Assembly: GCF_029953595.1 (NCBI RefSeq)
Contig: NZ_CP124535.1
Coordinates: 1,334,001 to 1,398,000, forward strand
Direction: 5' to 3'
From: Fuscovulum ytuae
GTDB lineage: Bacteria; Pseudomonadota; Alphaproteobacteria; Rhodobacterales; Rhodobacteraceae
Length of the DNA stretch: 64,000 bases
Of this stretch, positions 30,800-40,950 are shown piece after piece (position 1 is the stretch's first letter; every line of letters begins with the position of its first letter). The translations under genes were made by a program, and so were the position numbers. The notes below the pieces were generated by a model. It had not been told where the DNA came from. It did not search any database and saw nothing but the letters and a program-made list of their open reading frames with translations.

Positions 30800-30826
30800 G
30801 TAGGATGGGCAATCCTGCCCATCCAC
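30800..30826. repeat. Dispersed palindrome, GTAGGATGGGCA type (copy b)
   Basis: GTAGGATGGGCA, ATCC, TGCCCATCCAC. It is the second copy in tandem with the one at 30758 and lies just downstream of dxs (minus strand). It may end both transcripts. Confidence 0.6.
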
Positions 30827-30830
30827 CCGG

Positions 30831-32759
30831 TCAGACCAACCGCAACCCAGGCCGCGCCACTTCGTGCCGCCCCGTGGCGCGGCGCACCGTCGCCGCGATG
30901 TCCTTGGCGGACAGCCCCGCCCAGTCATACATCTGCGCGGGGCTGCCCTGATCGATGAACCGGTCGGGCAAGGTCATCGTGCGGATCGCGCGGCCCTTCT
31001 CCAACCCGCCCGAATTGGCCAGATGGTGCAGGACCAGCGCGCCGAAGCCACCCGTCGCCCCTGTCTCCAGCGTCACAAGCACCGGGTGATCCTCGACCAG
31101 CAGGTCGATCAGTGCGGTATCCAGCGGCTTGGCAAAACGCGCATCGGCCACCGTTACCGAAATGCCCTCTGCCTCCAGCATCTCAGCCGCCGCCAGAGCC
31201 TCTGCCAGATGCGCACCATAGGACAGGATCGCCGCATCCGACCCAACCCGCAGCACGCGCCCCTTGCCGATGGGCAACGGCTCGCCCCGCAGGGGCATTT
31301 CCACCCCCATCCCTTCGCCGCGCGGATAGCGGAAGGCAATGGGGCCTTCGTCATGCGCCATGGCGGTGGCCACCATATGCACCAGATCCGCCTCATCCCC
31401 CGCTGCCATTACAGTAAAGCCGGGAAGGTTCGCCAGAAACCCGATGTCAAAGGCCCCCGCATGGGTCGCCCCATCCTGCCCCACCAGACCCGCCCGGTCG
31501 ATGGCAAAGCGCACGGGCAAGCCTTGTAGCGCCACGTCATGCACGATCTGGTCGTATCCCCTCTGTAGGAAGGTGGAATAGATCGCGCAAACCGGCTTCA
31601 ACCCCGCCGCCGCCATGCCTGCGGCCAGCGTCACGCCATGCTGTTCGGCAATCCCCACGTCAAAGACCCGCGACGCGAAGCGCCGCGCCATGATGTCCAG
31701 CCCCGTCCCCGACGGCATCGCCGCCGTGATGGCCAAGATGCGCGGATCGCGCGCGGCCTCTTCCGTCAGCGCATTGCCAAAGACCGTTGTATAAGAGGGC
31801 GCGTTGGACTTGGCCTTGGCCTGCTCTCCGGTCTCAGGGTTGAACTTCGACACACCATGATACTTGTCCGCGCTGTTCTCGGCGGGGGCAAAGCCCTTGC
31901 CCTTCACCGTCACCGCATGGATCAGCACCGGCCCCGTCGCCCGCGCCCTTGCCGCCCGCAGCGTGGCCAGCACCTGCCCCATGTCATGCCCGTCGATGGG
32001 GCCGACATAGGAAAAGCCCAACTCCTCAAACAGCGTCCCGCCTCCCGGCATCCCCGTCACCAGTGCCCGCGCCCGCCGCGCGCCATCGCGCATCGGTCCC
32101 GGCAGATGGTTCTCAAACTCCTCCGCAGCCGCCTTGAACAGCGCAAGCGGACCCTTGGCCGCAATCTCGTTCAGATATTTCGACAAGGCCCCCACAGGTG
32201 GCGCGATGCTCATGTCATTGTCATTCAAGATCACGAACAGCCGCTTGCCCAGATGGCCCGCATGGTTCATCGCCTCATAGGCCATGCCCGCCGTGATGGC
32301 CCCATCCCCAATGACGGCAATGGTATCGCCCACCGGCATCCCCATCTCCCGCCCCATGGCAAAGCCCAAGGCGGCCGAGATAGAGGTCGAAGAATGCGCC
32401 GCCCCAAAGGGATCGTATTCGCTTTCCGACCGCTTGGTGAAGCCCGACACGCCCCCCCCCTGCCGCAGCGAGCCCATCCGATCGCGCCGCCCGGTCAGTA
32501 TCTTGTGCGGATAGCATTGATGGCCGACATCCCAGATCAGCTTGTCACGCGGCGTGTCAAAGACGGCATGGATCGCCACCGTCAATTCCACCACACCAAG
32601 CGACGATCCCAGATGCCCGCCCGTCCGGCTGACCACCTCGATCGTCTCGCGCCGCAACTCATGCGCCAGCCGTGCAAGCTCCGCGTCGGAAAGACCCTTC
32701 AGGTCGGAAGGCCCCGCCACGCGGTCGAGGGTCGGCGTCCGGCTGTCGATGCTGCTCAT
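30831..32759 (-). CDS. dxs: 1-deoxy-D-xylulose-5-phosphate synthase
   Basis: 642 aa thiamine-diphosphate enzyme that makes DXP from pyruvate and glyceraldehyde-3-phosphate, the entry step of the MEP pathway. It supplies isoprenoid for carotenoids and the bacteriochlorophyll tail. It has the ThDP motif [20 protein letters not shown] and N-terminal [17 protein letters not shown]; the transketolase-type pyrimidine domain contains [18 protein letters not shown]. The ATG at 32759 follows GGGAAAGGGGA. It lies directly after the puf operon, separated by a terminator, as in other Rhodobacter PGCs. Confidence 0.97.
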   Translation of the reverse strand: MSSIDSRTPTLDRVAGPSDLKGLSDAELARLAHELRRETIEVVSRTGGHLGSSLGVVELTVAIHAVFDTPRDKLIWDVGHQCYPHKILTGRRDRMGSLRQGGGVSGFTKRSESEYDPFGAAHSSTSISAALGFAMGREMGMPVGDTIAVIGDGAITAGMAYEAMNHAGHLGKRLFVILNDNDMSIAPPVGALSKYLNEIAAKGPLALFKAAAEEFENHLPGPMRDGARRARALVTGMPGGGTLFEELGFSYVGPIDGHDMGQVLATLRAARARATGPVLIHAVTVKGKGFAPAENSADKYHGVSKFNPETGEQAKAKSNAPSYTTVFGNALTEEAARDPRILAITAAMPSGTGLDIMARRFASRVFDVGIAEQHGVTLAAGMAAAGLKPVCAIYSTFLQRGYDQIVHDVALQGLPVRFAIDRAGLVGQDGATHAGAFDIGFLANLPGFTVMAAGDEADLVHMVATAMAHDEGPIAFRYPRGEGMGVEMPLRGEPLPIGKGRVLRVGSDAAILSYGAHLAEALAAAEMLEAEGISVTVADARFAKPLDTALIDLLVEDHPVLVTLETGATGGFGALVLHHLANSGGLEKGRAIRTMTLPDRFIDQGSPAQMYDWAGLSAKDIAATVRRATGRHEVARPGLRLV

Positions 32760-32780
32760 GGCTATCCCCTTTCCGGGAAA

Positions 32781-32816
32781 GAAAAAAGTGCCGTGTCGGG
32801 TCTACCAACACGGCAC
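32781..32816 (-). terminator. Rho-independent terminator of the puf operon
   Basis: Arms GTGCCGTGT (32788-32796) and ACACGGCAC (32808-32816). On the minus strand the stem is followed by TTTTTTC. It lies 22-57 bp upstream of the dxs start, so dxs needs its own promoter or read-through. Confidence 0.85.
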
Positions 32817-32938
32817 CAGGTCCCTGTCGCCAACAGGAAGGGAACCGGGCTGTGGTTGCGCCCCGGATCCGGGCCGGCGAATTGGCCCGAATGATGGCGG
32901 TCCGGGCGGGCATTGCGCGCCCGGACCCAAGTTTCAGA
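32787..32938 (-). ncRNA. puf operon 3' UTR with three hairpins (possible PcrX-like sRNA)
   Basis: 152 nt after pufX containing stem GGTCCGGGC/GCCCGGACC (32899-32927), palindrome CCCGGATCCGGG (32862-32873) and the terminal stem at 32788-32816. In R. sphaeroides a small RNA (PcrX) is released from the puf 3' end. Whether an equivalent is made here is inference from position and structure only. Confidence 0.4.
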
Positions 32939-33166
32939 TCAGGCGACATCCGTCACGGCGGGGGCCGTGATCAGGAAGGCGTTCGGATCGGGTGCCTGCT
33001 TGCTTTCTTCCGGAAGCAAAAGACCGATCCCCCAGACCGCGAAGAGAAGCGCGGCGACCGACAGGACGAACAAGGCCGCCCATCCCGCCCCGGCCATCAT
33101 CTGGTACAAGGCCCAGGACCGCAGCGCCGCACCCGGCTTCTGTTGAAGGAAGTCGTTGTCAGTCAT
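32939..33166 (-). CDS. pufX: Reaction-centre/LH1 core complex protein PufX
   Basis: 75 aa single-span protein. It keeps a gap in the LH1 ring for quinone exchange in Rhodobacter-type core complexes. The membrane region follows YQMMAGAGWAALFVLSVAA, and the C-terminal motif LLPEESKQAPDPN matches the LLPxxxxQAP pattern of known PufX. Two adjacent ATGs exist at 33169 and 33166; the latter has better spacing from the GAGGAGG ribosome site. Sequence conservation is otherwise low, as is usual for PufX. It is the last gene of the puf operon and replaces the pufC of other purple bacteria. Confidence 0.88.
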   Translation of the reverse strand: MTDNDFLQQKPGAALRSWALYQMMAGAGWAALFVLSVAALLFAVWGIGLLLPEESKQAPDPNAFLITAPAVTDVA

Positions 33167-33176
33167 CATTTCCTCC

Positions 33177-34100
33177 TCAATCCAGCGGCGCGTAGCCGTG
33201 GTCCTGTGCCCAGACGTACCAGTTGTCCACGACCGTCCCGGTGATCAGGATGCCGATCCCGCCCGTAAGCGTCACCAGCACCGCAAACCACCACGCCCAG
33301 CGGTGAATACCTTCCATCGTCGCGTTGAAACCCATGGTCCAGCGCCAGAACAATGCCGCGCGTTCCGACGCGGTGCCCCGGTCTGCGATCTGCTCCAGTT
33401 CCCGGTCCCCGCCAAAGCGCGACACCGCAAGAATGGTGGCGCCATGCATGGCGAACAAGAGGGCCGAGCCGTAAAGGAAGGCGATGCTCAGCGCGTGGAA
33501 CGGGTTATAGAACAGGTTGCCATAGGTCAGGCTGAAGTTGTTGGTCCAGTCGAGGTGGCTGAAGATCCCATAGGGCACGGCCTCGGACCACGATCCCATC
33601 AGGATCGGCCGGAAGAGGCCCAGCACAAGGAACAGCCAGATCGCCGATGCAAAGGCCCAGCTTACATGCTTGCCCATACCCAGCGCCTGCGCCCGCAGAT
33701 AGGTTCGCACCCACCAAGCGCAGACCGAGATCAGCAGGAAGAAGGACGCGATCAGCCACAGCCCGCCTTCCGCGATGGGCGCAAAGCCCAGCCCATACTC
33801 CGACGATGGCGGCTCAAGCGAGAACCAGAACAGGTCCCGCAGGAACACCGCCGGGTTGAACCCGGCCTGATACCAGAACCACGCCCCGCAGAGCATGAAC
33901 CAGACCGCGCCCGACATCAGCGAGATCACGCCCATGGTGCCCAGATAGACCGGCCCCAGTTGCGCATTCCCGAACCAACCCGCAAGGGTCGAGAAGGACG
34001 CGCCTTTGGTGCGGTTCGACAGTTCCACCCCTTCCACCATCCCCATCTCGGGGGCGGCACGCACCTGAACTTGGGTGAAGATGTTCTGATACTCAGCCAT
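33177..34100 (-). CDS. pufM: Photosynthetic reaction centre M subunit
   Basis: 307 aa five-helix membrane protein that with PufL binds the bacteriochlorophyll special pair, bacteriopheophytin, quinones and non-haem iron. The N-terminus [20 protein letters not shown] is typical. The core has [20 protein letters not shown] and an iron-ligand region near [20 protein letters not shown]. The length fits the family. The start overlaps the pufL stop by 8 bp; pufX follows after 10 bp. Confidence 0.98.
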   Translation of the reverse strand: MAEYQNIFTQVQVRAAPEMGMVEGVELSNRTKGASFSTLAGWFGNAQLGPVYLGTMGVISLMSGAVWFMLCGAWFWYQAGFNPAVFLRDLFWFSLEPPSSEYGLGFAPIAEGGLWLIASFFLLISVCAWWVRTYLRAQALGMGKHVSWAFASAIWLFLVLGLFRPILMGSWSEAVPYGIFSHLDWTNNFSLTYGNLFYNPFHALSIAFLYGSALLFAMHGATILAVSRFGGDRELEQIADRGTASERAALFWRWTMGFNATMEGIHRWAWWFAVLVTLTGGIGILITGTVVDNWYVWAQDHGYAPLD

Positions 34101-34941
34101 TTACGCCTCCTGCGATGTCGGCCCACCACGGCAGTTGCAACCACCAATCCCACCAGACAACCCACTGGTCGAACCAGATGGTGCCCGAGATGATGATGCA
34201 GACCGCGCTCCAGAACCCGGCGTTCAGCGCCAGAAGAAGGCCCAGACGGTGGATGCCCAGCGTGCCGACCGAATAGCCGATCAGGTCGCGGAAATAGGTG
34301 TCCTCGTGATCCGGCGTCCGCATTTCCTTGCCCTTTTCGGGATTGGCGGCAGACAGGATCAGGGCCCCATGCAGCGACAGCGCCAGCGCGTTCGTGAAGA
34401 AGAACGACACCGCGATCATGTGGGCAGGGTTGTAGTGGAAGTTGCCGTAGGTATAGCCCGTGTTCGACACCCAATCGAGGTGCGTCCAGATGCCATAGGG
34501 GAAGCCGTAGCCCCATGCCCCCATCATCAGCGGCCGGAACACCACAAGGGTCGCGTAGGCAAGGATCGCGACGCCAAAGGCGACGGGTACGTGAAAGCCC
34601 ATCCCCAGCTTGCGACAAATCTCCACCTCACGCAGCGCCCAGGAAATGAAGGCACCAAGGGCGCAGATCGTGATCAGCTGCCACAGTCCCCCCTCCATCA
34701 GGGGCGCAAAACCCAGCCCGTATTCCACGGGCGGGGGATCTATTGAAATCAGCCACGGGTTCCAGACGCCTTCCATGGCCGTGCCGTAGAAGATCAGGAT
34801 CGTGCCAAGCGCCGCGAAAAAGAATGTCGTGACGCCAAAAAAACCAACGTAGAATGGCCCGACCCAGAAGTCGAACAGGTTCCCGCCGATGAGCGTGCCC
34901 CCCGGCACGCGATATTTCCGTTCGAAGCTGAGCAGTGCCAT
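34093..34941 (-). CDS. pufL: Photosynthetic reaction centre L subunit
   Basis: 282 aa five-helix partner of PufM. It starts [20 protein letters not shown], has [20 protein letters not shown] with a pigment/iron-ligand His, and ends in the usual Trp-rich tail. A GAGGGAAG ribosome site precedes the ATG at 34941. It is separated from pufA by a 117-bp segment with stable hairpins that protect the pufBA mRNA segment. Confidence 0.98.
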   Translation of the reverse strand: MALLSFERKYRVPGGTLIGGNLFDFWVGPFYVGFFGVTTFFFAALGTILIFYGTAMEGVWNPWLISIDPPPVEYGLGFAPLMEGGLWQLITICALGAFISWALREVEICRKLGMGFHVPVAFGVAILAYATLVVFRPLMMGAWGYGFPYGIWTHLDWVSNTGYTYGNFHYNPAHMIAVSFFFTNALALSLHGALILSAANPEKGKEMRTPDHEDTYFRDLIGYSVGTLGIHRLGLLLALNAGFWSAVCIIISGTIWFDQWVVWWDWWLQLPWWADIAGGVNG

Positions 34942-35008
34942 GCTTCCCTCTCCGCTATGTTGCGACCGGCGGTCGTTCTTCTGGCCGTCGGATTTGCCCG
35001 TTCGGGTC

Positions 35009-35041
35009 GCCGCGGGCGAAGGTGACCCCTCCGCCCGCAGC
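35009..35041 (-). other. pufA-pufL intercistronic mRNA-stabilising hairpin
   Basis: GCCGCGGGCG (35009-35018) pairs with CGCCCGCAGC (35032-35041), with one non-standard pair, just after the pufA stop. A smaller CGACC-GCC-GGTCG hairpin lies near 34963-34975. In Rhodobacter, hairpins here slow decay of the pufBA part and set the excess of LH1 over reaction centre. Confidence 0.7.
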
Positions 35042-35058
35042 CAGTGCCTTTCGGCGGC

Positions 35059-35223
35059 TTACATTGCGGCGTTGCCGACGGCAGCAGCGGTTTGGAACCA
35101 GTTGATGCCGTTGCTCAGAACCACCAGGTGGATCATCGCAGCCAGCAAGAACAGGAAGACGCCCTGCGCGACAAAGACGCGACGGGGATCGAAAATGAGC
35201 CAGATCTTGTAGAATTTGGACAT
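35059..35223 (-). CDS. pufA: LH1 antenna alpha polypeptide
   Basis: 54 aa single-span bacteriochlorophyll-binding protein: [20 protein letters not shown], then a helix with the ligand motif [10 protein letters not shown] (AxxxH) and NWF after the helix. A GAGGAGGATC ribosome site precedes the ATG at 35223; the upstream frame is not used. It is 13 bp downstream of pufB. Confidence 0.97.
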   Translation of the reverse strand: MSKFYKIWLIFDPRRVFVAQGVFLFLLAAMIHLVVLSNGINWFQTAAAVGNAAM

Positions 35224-35236
35224 GTTTTGATCCTCC

Positions 35237-35386
35237 TCAGAACCAAGGGCGCCAGATGTACGTGGCGATATGGGCGACAACAGCGATGGCCGTGAACAGC
35301 CAAAGCCCGCTCATATACACCGAGTGCAGTTCCTGCGCCTGCTCGTCGGTAAGACCTGTGAAGCTCAGGTCGGATTTATCAGCCAT
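35237..35386 (-). CDS. pufB: LH1 antenna beta polypeptide
   Basis: 49 aa single-span protein: [20 protein letters not shown], helix with [15 protein letters not shown] (AxxxH bacteriochlorophyll ligand). The ribosome site GGAGGATAG is well placed before the ATG at 35386. A longer frame in the pufQ-pufB interval overlaps its first codons. Confidence 0.97.
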   Translation of the reverse strand: MADKSDLSFTGLTDEQAQELHSVYMSGLWLFTAIAVVAHIATYIWRPWF

Positions 35387-35559
35387 TCTATCCTCCGGAT
35401 GGGCAGACTGACGCCGCACTCCCTGCGGCGGGGTTCACGGTCAGGCGGAATGCCTTTCCGAGTTCTCACCACCCCGCGATAGACTGCGGGAGGGCGAAGC
35501 GGTGACGGGTCGGGCGCAACCCAGAGAAAGCGGTTCCCTGCCCCATCGGGGCCGGGCAT
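35365..35559 (-). CDS. Possible 64-codon ORF filling the pufQ-pufB interval (pufK-like position)
   Basis: An open frame runs from the ATG at 35559, 8 bp after the pufQ stop and behind AAAGG. It stops at 35365, inside the first codons of pufB. The product would be Pro/Arg-rich ([26 protein letters not shown]). In R. sphaeroides a short ORF, pufK, sits in this place and affects puf translation. The codon content does not look like a normal protein, so this may be a regulatory ORF or chance. Confidence 0.3.
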   Translation of the reverse strand: MPGPDGAGNRFLWVAPDPSPLRPPAVYRGVVRTRKGIPPDREPRRRECGVSLPIRRIEWLINPT

Positions 35560-35566
35560 CGGGCCT

Positions 35567-35788
35567 TTAGGGCCGGAAGATGTTCGGCGTGATTGATCCC
35601 GCCTCGCGCCAGGCGCGGGCCAAGGGCCCATGCACCGGCAGCCGCCGCTCAAGGATCGTCTGCACGACCCAAGCGATGGCGGCGAAGGGGATCGCCACAA
35701 GGAAGATCAGGGCGAAATAGACGTAGAACTCTGCGCGCGGTGCGCGGTGGACGTGATGCCCATTCTCGCCGGCGGTATGATCGCTCAT
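35567..35788 (-). CDS. pufQ: PufQ, bacteriochlorophyll synthesis/assembly cofactor
   Basis: 73 aa with an N-terminal His-containing segment ([20 protein letters not shown]), one membrane helix ([20 protein letters not shown]) and a basic C-terminal tail. The size and position between bchZ and pufB match PufQ of Rhodobacter. It is needed for normal bacteriochlorophyll levels, but its biochemical role is not settled. The ATG at 35788 overlaps the bchZ stop (ATGA), tying pufQ translation to bchZ. Confidence 0.93.
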   Translation of the reverse strand: MSDHTAGENGHHVHRAPRAEFYVYFALIFLVAIPFAAIAWVVQTILERRLPVHGPLARAWREAGSITPNIFRP

Positions 35789-37263
35789 GCAGTCCCTCCT
35801 CTGATTGTCTGGGCGGATGAACCCCGCAGGGCCTCCACCGTTTCCTTGACCACCCGCTCCGCACCTTGATCGAGCGCGGCCTTCTCGGCCGCGTCCCGCA
35901 GGGTCCGCGCAGCGGAAATCCGTGTCAGGATCGGATGTTCGGAAACGATCCGGTCCAGTTCGGCCTGTGCATCGGCATCCCAAGGGAAGTCGCGGCGCAG
36001 GGTGGTTGGCGTCGCCGCGGCACTGTCCATCTCGGACCCCAGCGGCAGAATGTGGAACAGCGCCTCGAACAGCCCGTTGCAGACCTCCTGCAACAGCCAG
36101 ACGCAGCCGGCATAGCCCATGAAGGGCGTGCCCGTATGGCGGCGGATTGCGGCACCGGGGAAGGAGGCCGCGATGAAATGCGGCTGGGGGCCATGCCCTG
36201 CCTTCAACTCGGCCAGATACATCTTCTCATTGATCGACCCCATCAGAACCAAGGGTCGATGCTGGCGGATCATCGCCCGCACCTGTTCGTTGTTGGTCTT
36301 GGCCCCCGCCTGCCGCGCCACGGCAAAGGCGCAAGGCAGCCCAAGGTCGCTTTCCAGATAATGCCGGATGCCACGCGCATAGGTTTCATTCGCCACGATG
36401 GCGAAATTCGCCGTGCCAAAGAAATCCTGCGTCACCGACCGCCACAGATCCCAGACGGGCTTCAGCGTGGAATGCTTTTCCTTGGCGATGAACGGCTCCG
36501 GGTCCAGCCCCAGCAACTCGCCCAGCTTGCGCAGGAATTTCGTCGTGCTGTCCAAGCCGATGGGCGCCTGCAAGTAAGGCTTGCCCAGCACCTCGGCCAA
36601 ACCCCGCCCGAATTCGCGATACATCACGATATTGACGTCGGCATTCACCAGATTGCGCATCTCGGCCAGATGCGCGCCCAAGGGCAGAACCATGTTCACT
36701 TCGGCCCCGATGCCTTCCACCAAACGGCGGATTTCATGCAGGTCCGACGCCATGTTGAAGACACCATACATCGGGCCAAGGATGTTCACGCGTGGGCGGT
36801 CACCATCCTCGCGCTTTTTCTCCACCGGCATCCGGCCCTTGGTCATTCCGAATTCGGTGAAAATCCACGTCATCGCCCGGTCGGCGGCCTGCCACTGATC
36901 CTCATCGATCGTGCGCGGCAGGAACCTCTGGATATTCGTCCCCATCGGCGTCACGCCGCCGCCGATCATCTCGGCAATCGACCCGGTGACAACCACCGCA
37001 GGCAGCGCCGGGTCCAATGTCTTCCACGCGCGCTTCATCGCGCCTTCGGTGCCGTCGCGGCCCAGTTCTTCCTCGCCCAGACCAGTCACCACGATGGGCA
37101 ACTCATGCGGCGGCAAAGCGTCCGTGTAATGCAGCACGGATGTCACAGGCAGGTTCTCGCAGCCCACCGGGCCGTCGATCACCACCTGTAATCCTTTGAC
37201 GGCGCAGAAGGCATAAACTGCCCCCCAATAGCCGCCCGCGCGATCATGATCCTGGATCAACAT
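35785..37263 (-). CDS. bchZ: Chlorophyllide a reductase subunit Z
   Basis: 492 aa catalytic subunit (with BchY) of chlorophyllide a oxidoreductase, which reduces ring B of the macrocycle and so makes bacteriochlorins. It has nitrogenase NifK-like features: [18 protein letters not shown] with a cluster Cys and [14 protein letters not shown]. The start overlaps the bchY stop by one base (TGATG) and the stop overlaps pufQ. The puf promoter of other Rhodobacter species lies in this gene's 3' part. Confidence 0.97.
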   Translation of the reverse strand: MLIQDHDRAGGYWGAVYAFCAVKGLQVVIDGPVGCENLPVTSVLHYTDALPPHELPIVVTGLGEEELGRDGTEGAMKRAWKTLDPALPAVVVTGSIAEMIGGGVTPMGTNIQRFLPRTIDEDQWQAADRAMTWIFTEFGMTKGRMPVEKKREDGDRPRVNILGPMYGVFNMASDLHEIRRLVEGIGAEVNMVLPLGAHLAEMRNLVNADVNIVMYREFGRGLAEVLGKPYLQAPIGLDSTTKFLRKLGELLGLDPEPFIAKEKHSTLKPVWDLWRSVTQDFFGTANFAIVANETYARGIRHYLESDLGLPCAFAVARQAGAKTNNEQVRAMIRQHRPLVLMGSINEKMYLAELKAGHGPQPHFIAASFPGAAIRRHTGTPFMGYAGCVWLLQEVCNGLFEALFHILPLGSEMDSAAATPTTLRRDFPWDADAQAELDRIVSEHPILTRISAARTLRDAAEKAALDQGAERVVKETVEALRGSSAQTIRGGTA

Positions 37264-38846
37264 CAGATCATCGCCTCCGCTTGCGCGGCCTTGGCGGCCT
37301 TTTCCAGCTTCTTCTGATGCGCCGCCCGGAAATCGGGGCGCAGGTTCGGCGCCCCTTCCCAGATGCCCGCCGTGTCGCCGGTTCCGACGCCCTCGAAGAA
37401 CTCCTTCATCCCGTCCATGCGTGCCTTATTCGCCATGGCGGCATTTACCACCTGCGCCAAGGACCCCGCACCGGCAGGCCCCATCAGAGGCCGCGCCGAA
37501 ATCAGGTTGGTGAAATACAGCGCCGGAATGGCCAATTCCTTGGCCTTCTGCACCACCGGGGTCGTCCCGATGGCCAGATCGGGGCGGAAAGCCTCCATCG
37601 CGGCGCAATCATCTTCCAGCGACGCGCGATATTTCACCGCCACGCCGCGCGCTTCCAGCCAGTCGCGATCCGCTGCCGACCATTCGGTCTTGGCGCAGGC
37701 CGTGCCCACATAGGCCACATCCGCCCCGCTTTCGACCAGAAGCCGCGCCACCAAGAGTTCGGACCCTTCATAGCCCGACAGCGTGATCCGCCCCTCGATC
37801 CGATTATCCGCCAGCGCCCCCTTGATCGCCTGACCAAAGCCGTTCTGCGCCGCCGCAATACGGTCCGCCGCCACGCCATAGGCCGCGCCTATGGCCGCAA
37901 GCCATTCCATCGTGCCATCATGGCCCACCGGGGCCGATCCCACGATCTTGCGCCCCGCCGCCTGAAACTCGCGGATTGCTGCCGTGTAGAAAGGATGGAT
38001 CGCAGCCACCACACCGCAATCGAGCGCGGCATAAAGTTCACGCCATTCGCGGCACGGCACGACCGGCCCCGCCGCCAGCCCCAAAGGTGCCAGCATCGCC
38101 CCGATCATCATCGGATCGGCGGGGAACATCTCACCCAGCAGCGCCACCGTCGGGCGATCCGACCGCCCACGCTCCGGTGCCGCCACAGGCCCCGCCTCGA
38201 TCTCGCGCCGCGCATAGTTCAGCATCGCGCCCGCCAGCACATCCTTGGCCTCGGCATGGGTCGGCACGCCGAACCCCGGCACGTCGATCCCCACGATGCG
38301 CACACCGTTGATTTCATTGGGAAGCAGCTTCAGCGGCACGCCCGACGCCGTCGGAACGCACAGGTTCGTCACCACCACCGCATCATAGCGTTCGGGATCA
38401 GCCAGCTCATGCACCGCATCGCGGATGTCTTCGAACAACTTGCCCGTCACCAGTGTCTCGGAATTGAACGGCACATAGCCCACCGACCGCCGCGCCCCGT
38501 AGAAATGCGACACAAAGGTCAGGCCATAGACACAGCAGGCCGACCCCGACAGAACCGTCGCCACCCGCCGCATCCGCAGGCCCACGCGCAAAGACCCAAA
38601 GGCCGGGCACATGCTTTGCGGCTTGTCATGCGGGCCTTGCGGGTAATCGGCGGCATAGCGGTCAAGGATTTCCGAATTCCCCGCCGCCCGCGCCGCAGCC
38701 TCCATCTCGGCCGCCCCCGCATGGCAGCCCATCCCGTCCATAGCGGCCACGTCCGCACCGACCGCAGCGGCCTCGCCCACTTCGGGGCGAAGCCCCTCGG
38801 TCACGGGCGTCTCGGCAGCCTGGTCATAGCGGATCTCGCCAGCCAT
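37263..38846 (-). CDS. bchY: Chlorophyllide a reductase subunit Y
   Basis: 527 aa NifD-like partner of BchZ. Cluster-type cysteines are in the N-terminal part ([15 protein letters not shown] region and [20 protein letters not shown]), as expected for this family. The ATG at 38846 is used; it overlaps the stop of a 23-codon mini-ORF as TGATG and has GGAAGGGG about 8 bp upstream. The preceding GTG (38849) is also in frame. Confidence 0.97.
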   Translation of the reverse strand: MAGEIRYDQAAETPVTEGLRPEVGEAAAVGADVAAMDGMGCHAGAAEMEAAARAAGNSEILDRYAADYPQGPHDKPQSMCPAFGSLRVGLRMRRVATVLSGSACCVYGLTFVSHFYGARRSVGYVPFNSETLVTGKLFEDIRDAVHELADPERYDAVVVTNLCVPTASGVPLKLLPNEINGVRIVGIDVPGFGVPTHAEAKDVLAGAMLNYARREIEAGPVAAPERGRSDRPTVALLGEMFPADPMMIGAMLAPLGLAAGPVVPCREWRELYAALDCGVVAAIHPFYTAAIREFQAAGRKIVGSAPVGHDGTMEWLAAIGAAYGVAADRIAAAQNGFGQAIKGALADNRIEGRITLSGYEGSELLVARLLVESGADVAYVGTACAKTEWSAADRDWLEARGVAVKYRASLEDDCAAMEAFRPDLAIGTTPVVQKAKELAIPALYFTNLISARPLMGPAGAGSLAQVVNAAMANKARMDGMKEFFEGVGTGDTAGIWEGAPNLRPDFRAAHQKKLEKAAKAAQAEAMI

Positions 38847-38917
38847 CACTTCGTCCCCTTCCGGGCCATGGCGCGCAGCGCCTCTTCCAGTTTCTCAAGG
38901 GCGGAAAGGTCAAACAT
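38846..38917 (-). CDS. 23-codon mini-ORF bridging bchX and bchY
   Basis: [20 protein letters not shown] plus GTK. Its ATG overlaps the bchX stop (ATGTTTGA) and its TGA overlaps the bchY ATG (TGATG). The peptide would be a single amphipathic, charged helix. It contains the bchY ribosome site. It could be a coupling leader, a tiny subunit or a chance frame. I know of no named gene here. Confidence 0.45.
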   Translation of the reverse strand: MFDLSALEKLEEALRAMARKGTK

Positions 38918-39911
38918 CGTCATAGACCACTTCCAAGGACTTCACCTCGCCCGCGAACTTGCCGCGCATGTCGGCATCGTTTGCAGGCTCAAGAACGAAA
39001 TCGGCCCCGGTCGTCTCGGCATCGAACAGGCTCAGAAGCCCGTCCTGAGTCAGCGGCTTGGGCCGGAGCGGCGGCGCCTCGGCCACGTTCTCGGCCAGCT
39101 CGGTGAACAGCCCGCCCCATTGCGTCGCATTGGTGCCCACGATCTGATAATTCGCCGATTTGCGCCGCAGGTCGTCATCCGCCGGAATGCTGGCAAGGAT
39201 CGGAATATTCACCGCCGCCGCGAAGGCCGCAGCCTCGCCCGTACCGTCATCCTTGTTGATGACCATGCCCGCGACGCCAACATTGCCGCCCAGCTTGCGG
39301 AAATACTCCACCGCCGAACAGACATTGTTGGCCACATACAGCGATTGCAGGTCATTCGACGCGACCACGATCACCTTCTGCGCCATGTCCCTCGCGATCG
39401 GCAGGCCAAACCCGCCGCAGACCACATCACCAAGGAAATCCAGCAGGACATAGTCAAAGTCCCAATCATGGAACCCCAGCTTTTCCAAAAGCTCAAAGCC
39501 GTGGATGATGCCGCGCCCGCCGCAGCCGCGACCGACCTCCGGCCCGCCAAGCTCCATCGCAAAGACCCCGCCGCGCTTGAAGCAGACATCGCCGATCTTC
39601 ACCTCTTCCCCTGCCAACTTCTTGCGGGTGGAGGTTTCGATGATCGTCGGGCAAGCCTTGCCGCCAAACAGAAGCGAAGTCGTATCCGACTTCGGATCGC
39701 AGCCGATCAGCAGCACGCGCTTGCCCATCTCGGCCATCATGTGGCTCAGGTTGGCCAGCGTGAAGCTCTTGCCGATCCCGCCCTTGCCGTAGATCGCGAT
39801 GATCTGCGTCTTCTTTGAAGGAGGGTCCTGCGGCACTTCCAGTGTCGGTTCCTCATGCGCTTCATCGCGCAGGCGGGTGTCAAAATCCTTCAGGTTGGGA
39901 ACGTCGTTCAT
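38910..39911 (-). CDS. bchX: Chlorophyllide a reductase iron protein subunit X
   Basis: 333 aa NifH-like ATPase that passes electrons to BchYZ. The P-loop is [20 protein letters not shown], switch DPKSDTT is present, and the 4Fe-4S cysteines are in GRGCGGRG and VVCGGFGLP. The ATG at 39911 ([11 protein letters not shown]) overlaps the bchC stop as ATGA; a start at 39926 would be inside bchC. It is the third gene of the crtEF-bchCXYZ-puf superoperon after bchC. Confidence 0.97.
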   Translation of the reverse strand: MNDVPNLKDFDTRLRDEAHEEPTLEVPQDPPSKKTQIIAIYGKGGIGKSFTLANLSHMMAEMGKRVLLIGCDPKSDTTSLLFGGKACPTIIETSTRKKLAGEEVKIGDVCFKRGGVFAMELGGPEVGRGCGGRGIIHGFELLEKLGFHDWDFDYVLLDFLGDVVCGGFGLPIARDMAQKVIVVASNDLQSLYVANNVCSAVEYFRKLGGNVGVAGMVINKDDGTGEAAAFAAAVNIPILASIPADDDLRRKSANYQIVGTNATQWGGLFTELAENVAEAPPLRPKPLTQDGLLSLFDAETTGADFVLEPANDADMRGKFAGEVKSLEVVYDDV

Positions 39912-40852
39912 GCCGTGGCCTTCCAATCGAGGATCATCTTGAGGCAGGCCGCATCGCCAAAGGCCGTCGCATAGGCCTCGGGCGCATCGGTCGCCGGACG
40001 GGTGTGGGTGATAAGACCTTTCAGAGACAGCGCCCCGCTTTCGATCAGCGCGCGCGTCGCAGTCAGGTCATCTGGCTGCCATTCGCTGGCAATGCGGAAG
40101 CGCGCCTCTTTCATGAAGGCGGGCGGAAAGGCGAAAGAGACAGGTTCCGTATAGAACCCCGCCAGCACAACCTCGCCCCCTTTGGCCAGCCGCATCACCA
40201 ACTGGTCAAGCAGGCCCTTCGCGCCGGATGCGTCATAGATGGCCTTGTAATCCCGGCGCGGGTCGTCTTCGGGCGCGATACAGGCATAGCCTGCCGCGCC
40301 CTCGCGCCGCGCCGGATTGGTTTCCCACACGGTCGGGGCAGGCGCACCCGCCGCCAGCGTCAACCGCGCCAACAGACGGCCCAGCGTGCCATGACCCACG
40401 ATCAGATCGGGCAGCGCCGTGTCGAACCCCGCCAGCGCATGCCGCGCCGTCGCAGCCAACGCCAGAAGCGCACCTTCCGCGCCCATGCCGCCATCGATCC
40501 GCGCCACGCGATGCGCAGGCGTCACCAAGTGGCGCGACGCGCCCCCGAACAACCCCTTCACATCGCCCGCAAAGCAGTTTGCACCAGGGACAAAAACATG
40601 TTCACCGACGCGGAACCCGCTTTCGGCCCCCGCCTCGACCACCACGCCGGCCGCTTCATAGCCGGGGACAAGCGGATAGCCCATGCCCGGGAAAGGCGGC
40701 ATCGTTCCGGTGTAGAACAGCTTTTCGGTGCCCGTGGAAATGCCGGAATGCGCGATCTCGACCACCAGATCCCCCGCGCCCGGGGCGACAAGGTCCAGCG
40801 GCTGAAGCGAAAGCTCCCTCGGGCCGGAAAGGATGACTGCGGTCGTTCTCAC
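39908..40852 (-). CDS. bchC: 2-desacetyl-2-hydroxyethyl bacteriochlorophyllide a dehydrogenase
   Basis: 314 aa MDR-type (alcohol-dehydrogenase-like) enzyme that oxidises the C3 hydroxyethyl group to acetyl. The N-terminal GroES-like part has [18 protein letters not shown] and [18 protein letters not shown]. The zinc site is degenerate, as in BchC. It is preceded by a promoter with three PpsR-type palindromes and overlaps bchX by 4 bp. Confidence 0.96.
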   Translation of the reverse strand: MRTTAVILSGPRELSLQPLDLVAPGAGDLVVEIAHSGISTGTEKLFYTGTMPPFPGMGYPLVPGYEAAGVVVEAGAESGFRVGEHVFVPGANCFAGDVKGLFGGASRHLVTPAHRVARIDGGMGAEGALLALAATARHALAGFDTALPDLIVGHGTLGRLLARLTLAAGAPAPTVWETNPARREGAAGYACIAPEDDPRRDYKAIYDASGAKGLLDQLVMRLAKGGEVVLAGFYTEPVSFAFPPAFMKEARFRIASEWQPDDLTATRALIESGALSLKGLITHTRPATDAPEAYATAFGDAACLKMILDWKATA

Positions 40853-40906
40853 GTTTCTTCCCCCTGCGCCGCGACTCTCCCGAACGGGGTCGAGTGGTTG
40901 GCTATG

Positions 40907-40950
40907 TGTAAGGATAGACTGACAGCGCGCAGTGTCAATTTAATTAGACA
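40907..40950 (-). promoter_or_regulatory. bchC promoter with two tandem PpsR/CrtJ sites
   Basis: Site 1 is TGTAAGGATAGACTGACA (40907-40924) and site 2 TGTCAATTTAATTAGACA (40933-40950), exactly 8 bp apart, the spacing known for CrtJ at R. capsulatus bchC. On the minus strand they cover a sigma70-like promoter: TTGACA (40938-40933), 16 bp, TATCCT (40916-40911). Repression under oxygen is expected. Confidence 0.9.

Noticed and set aside
37281-39818. 845-codon open frame on the plus strand opposite bchX/bchY
   Set aside because: High G+C antisense shadow, Arg/His/Pro-rich with no domains. It would be antisense to essential pigment genes.
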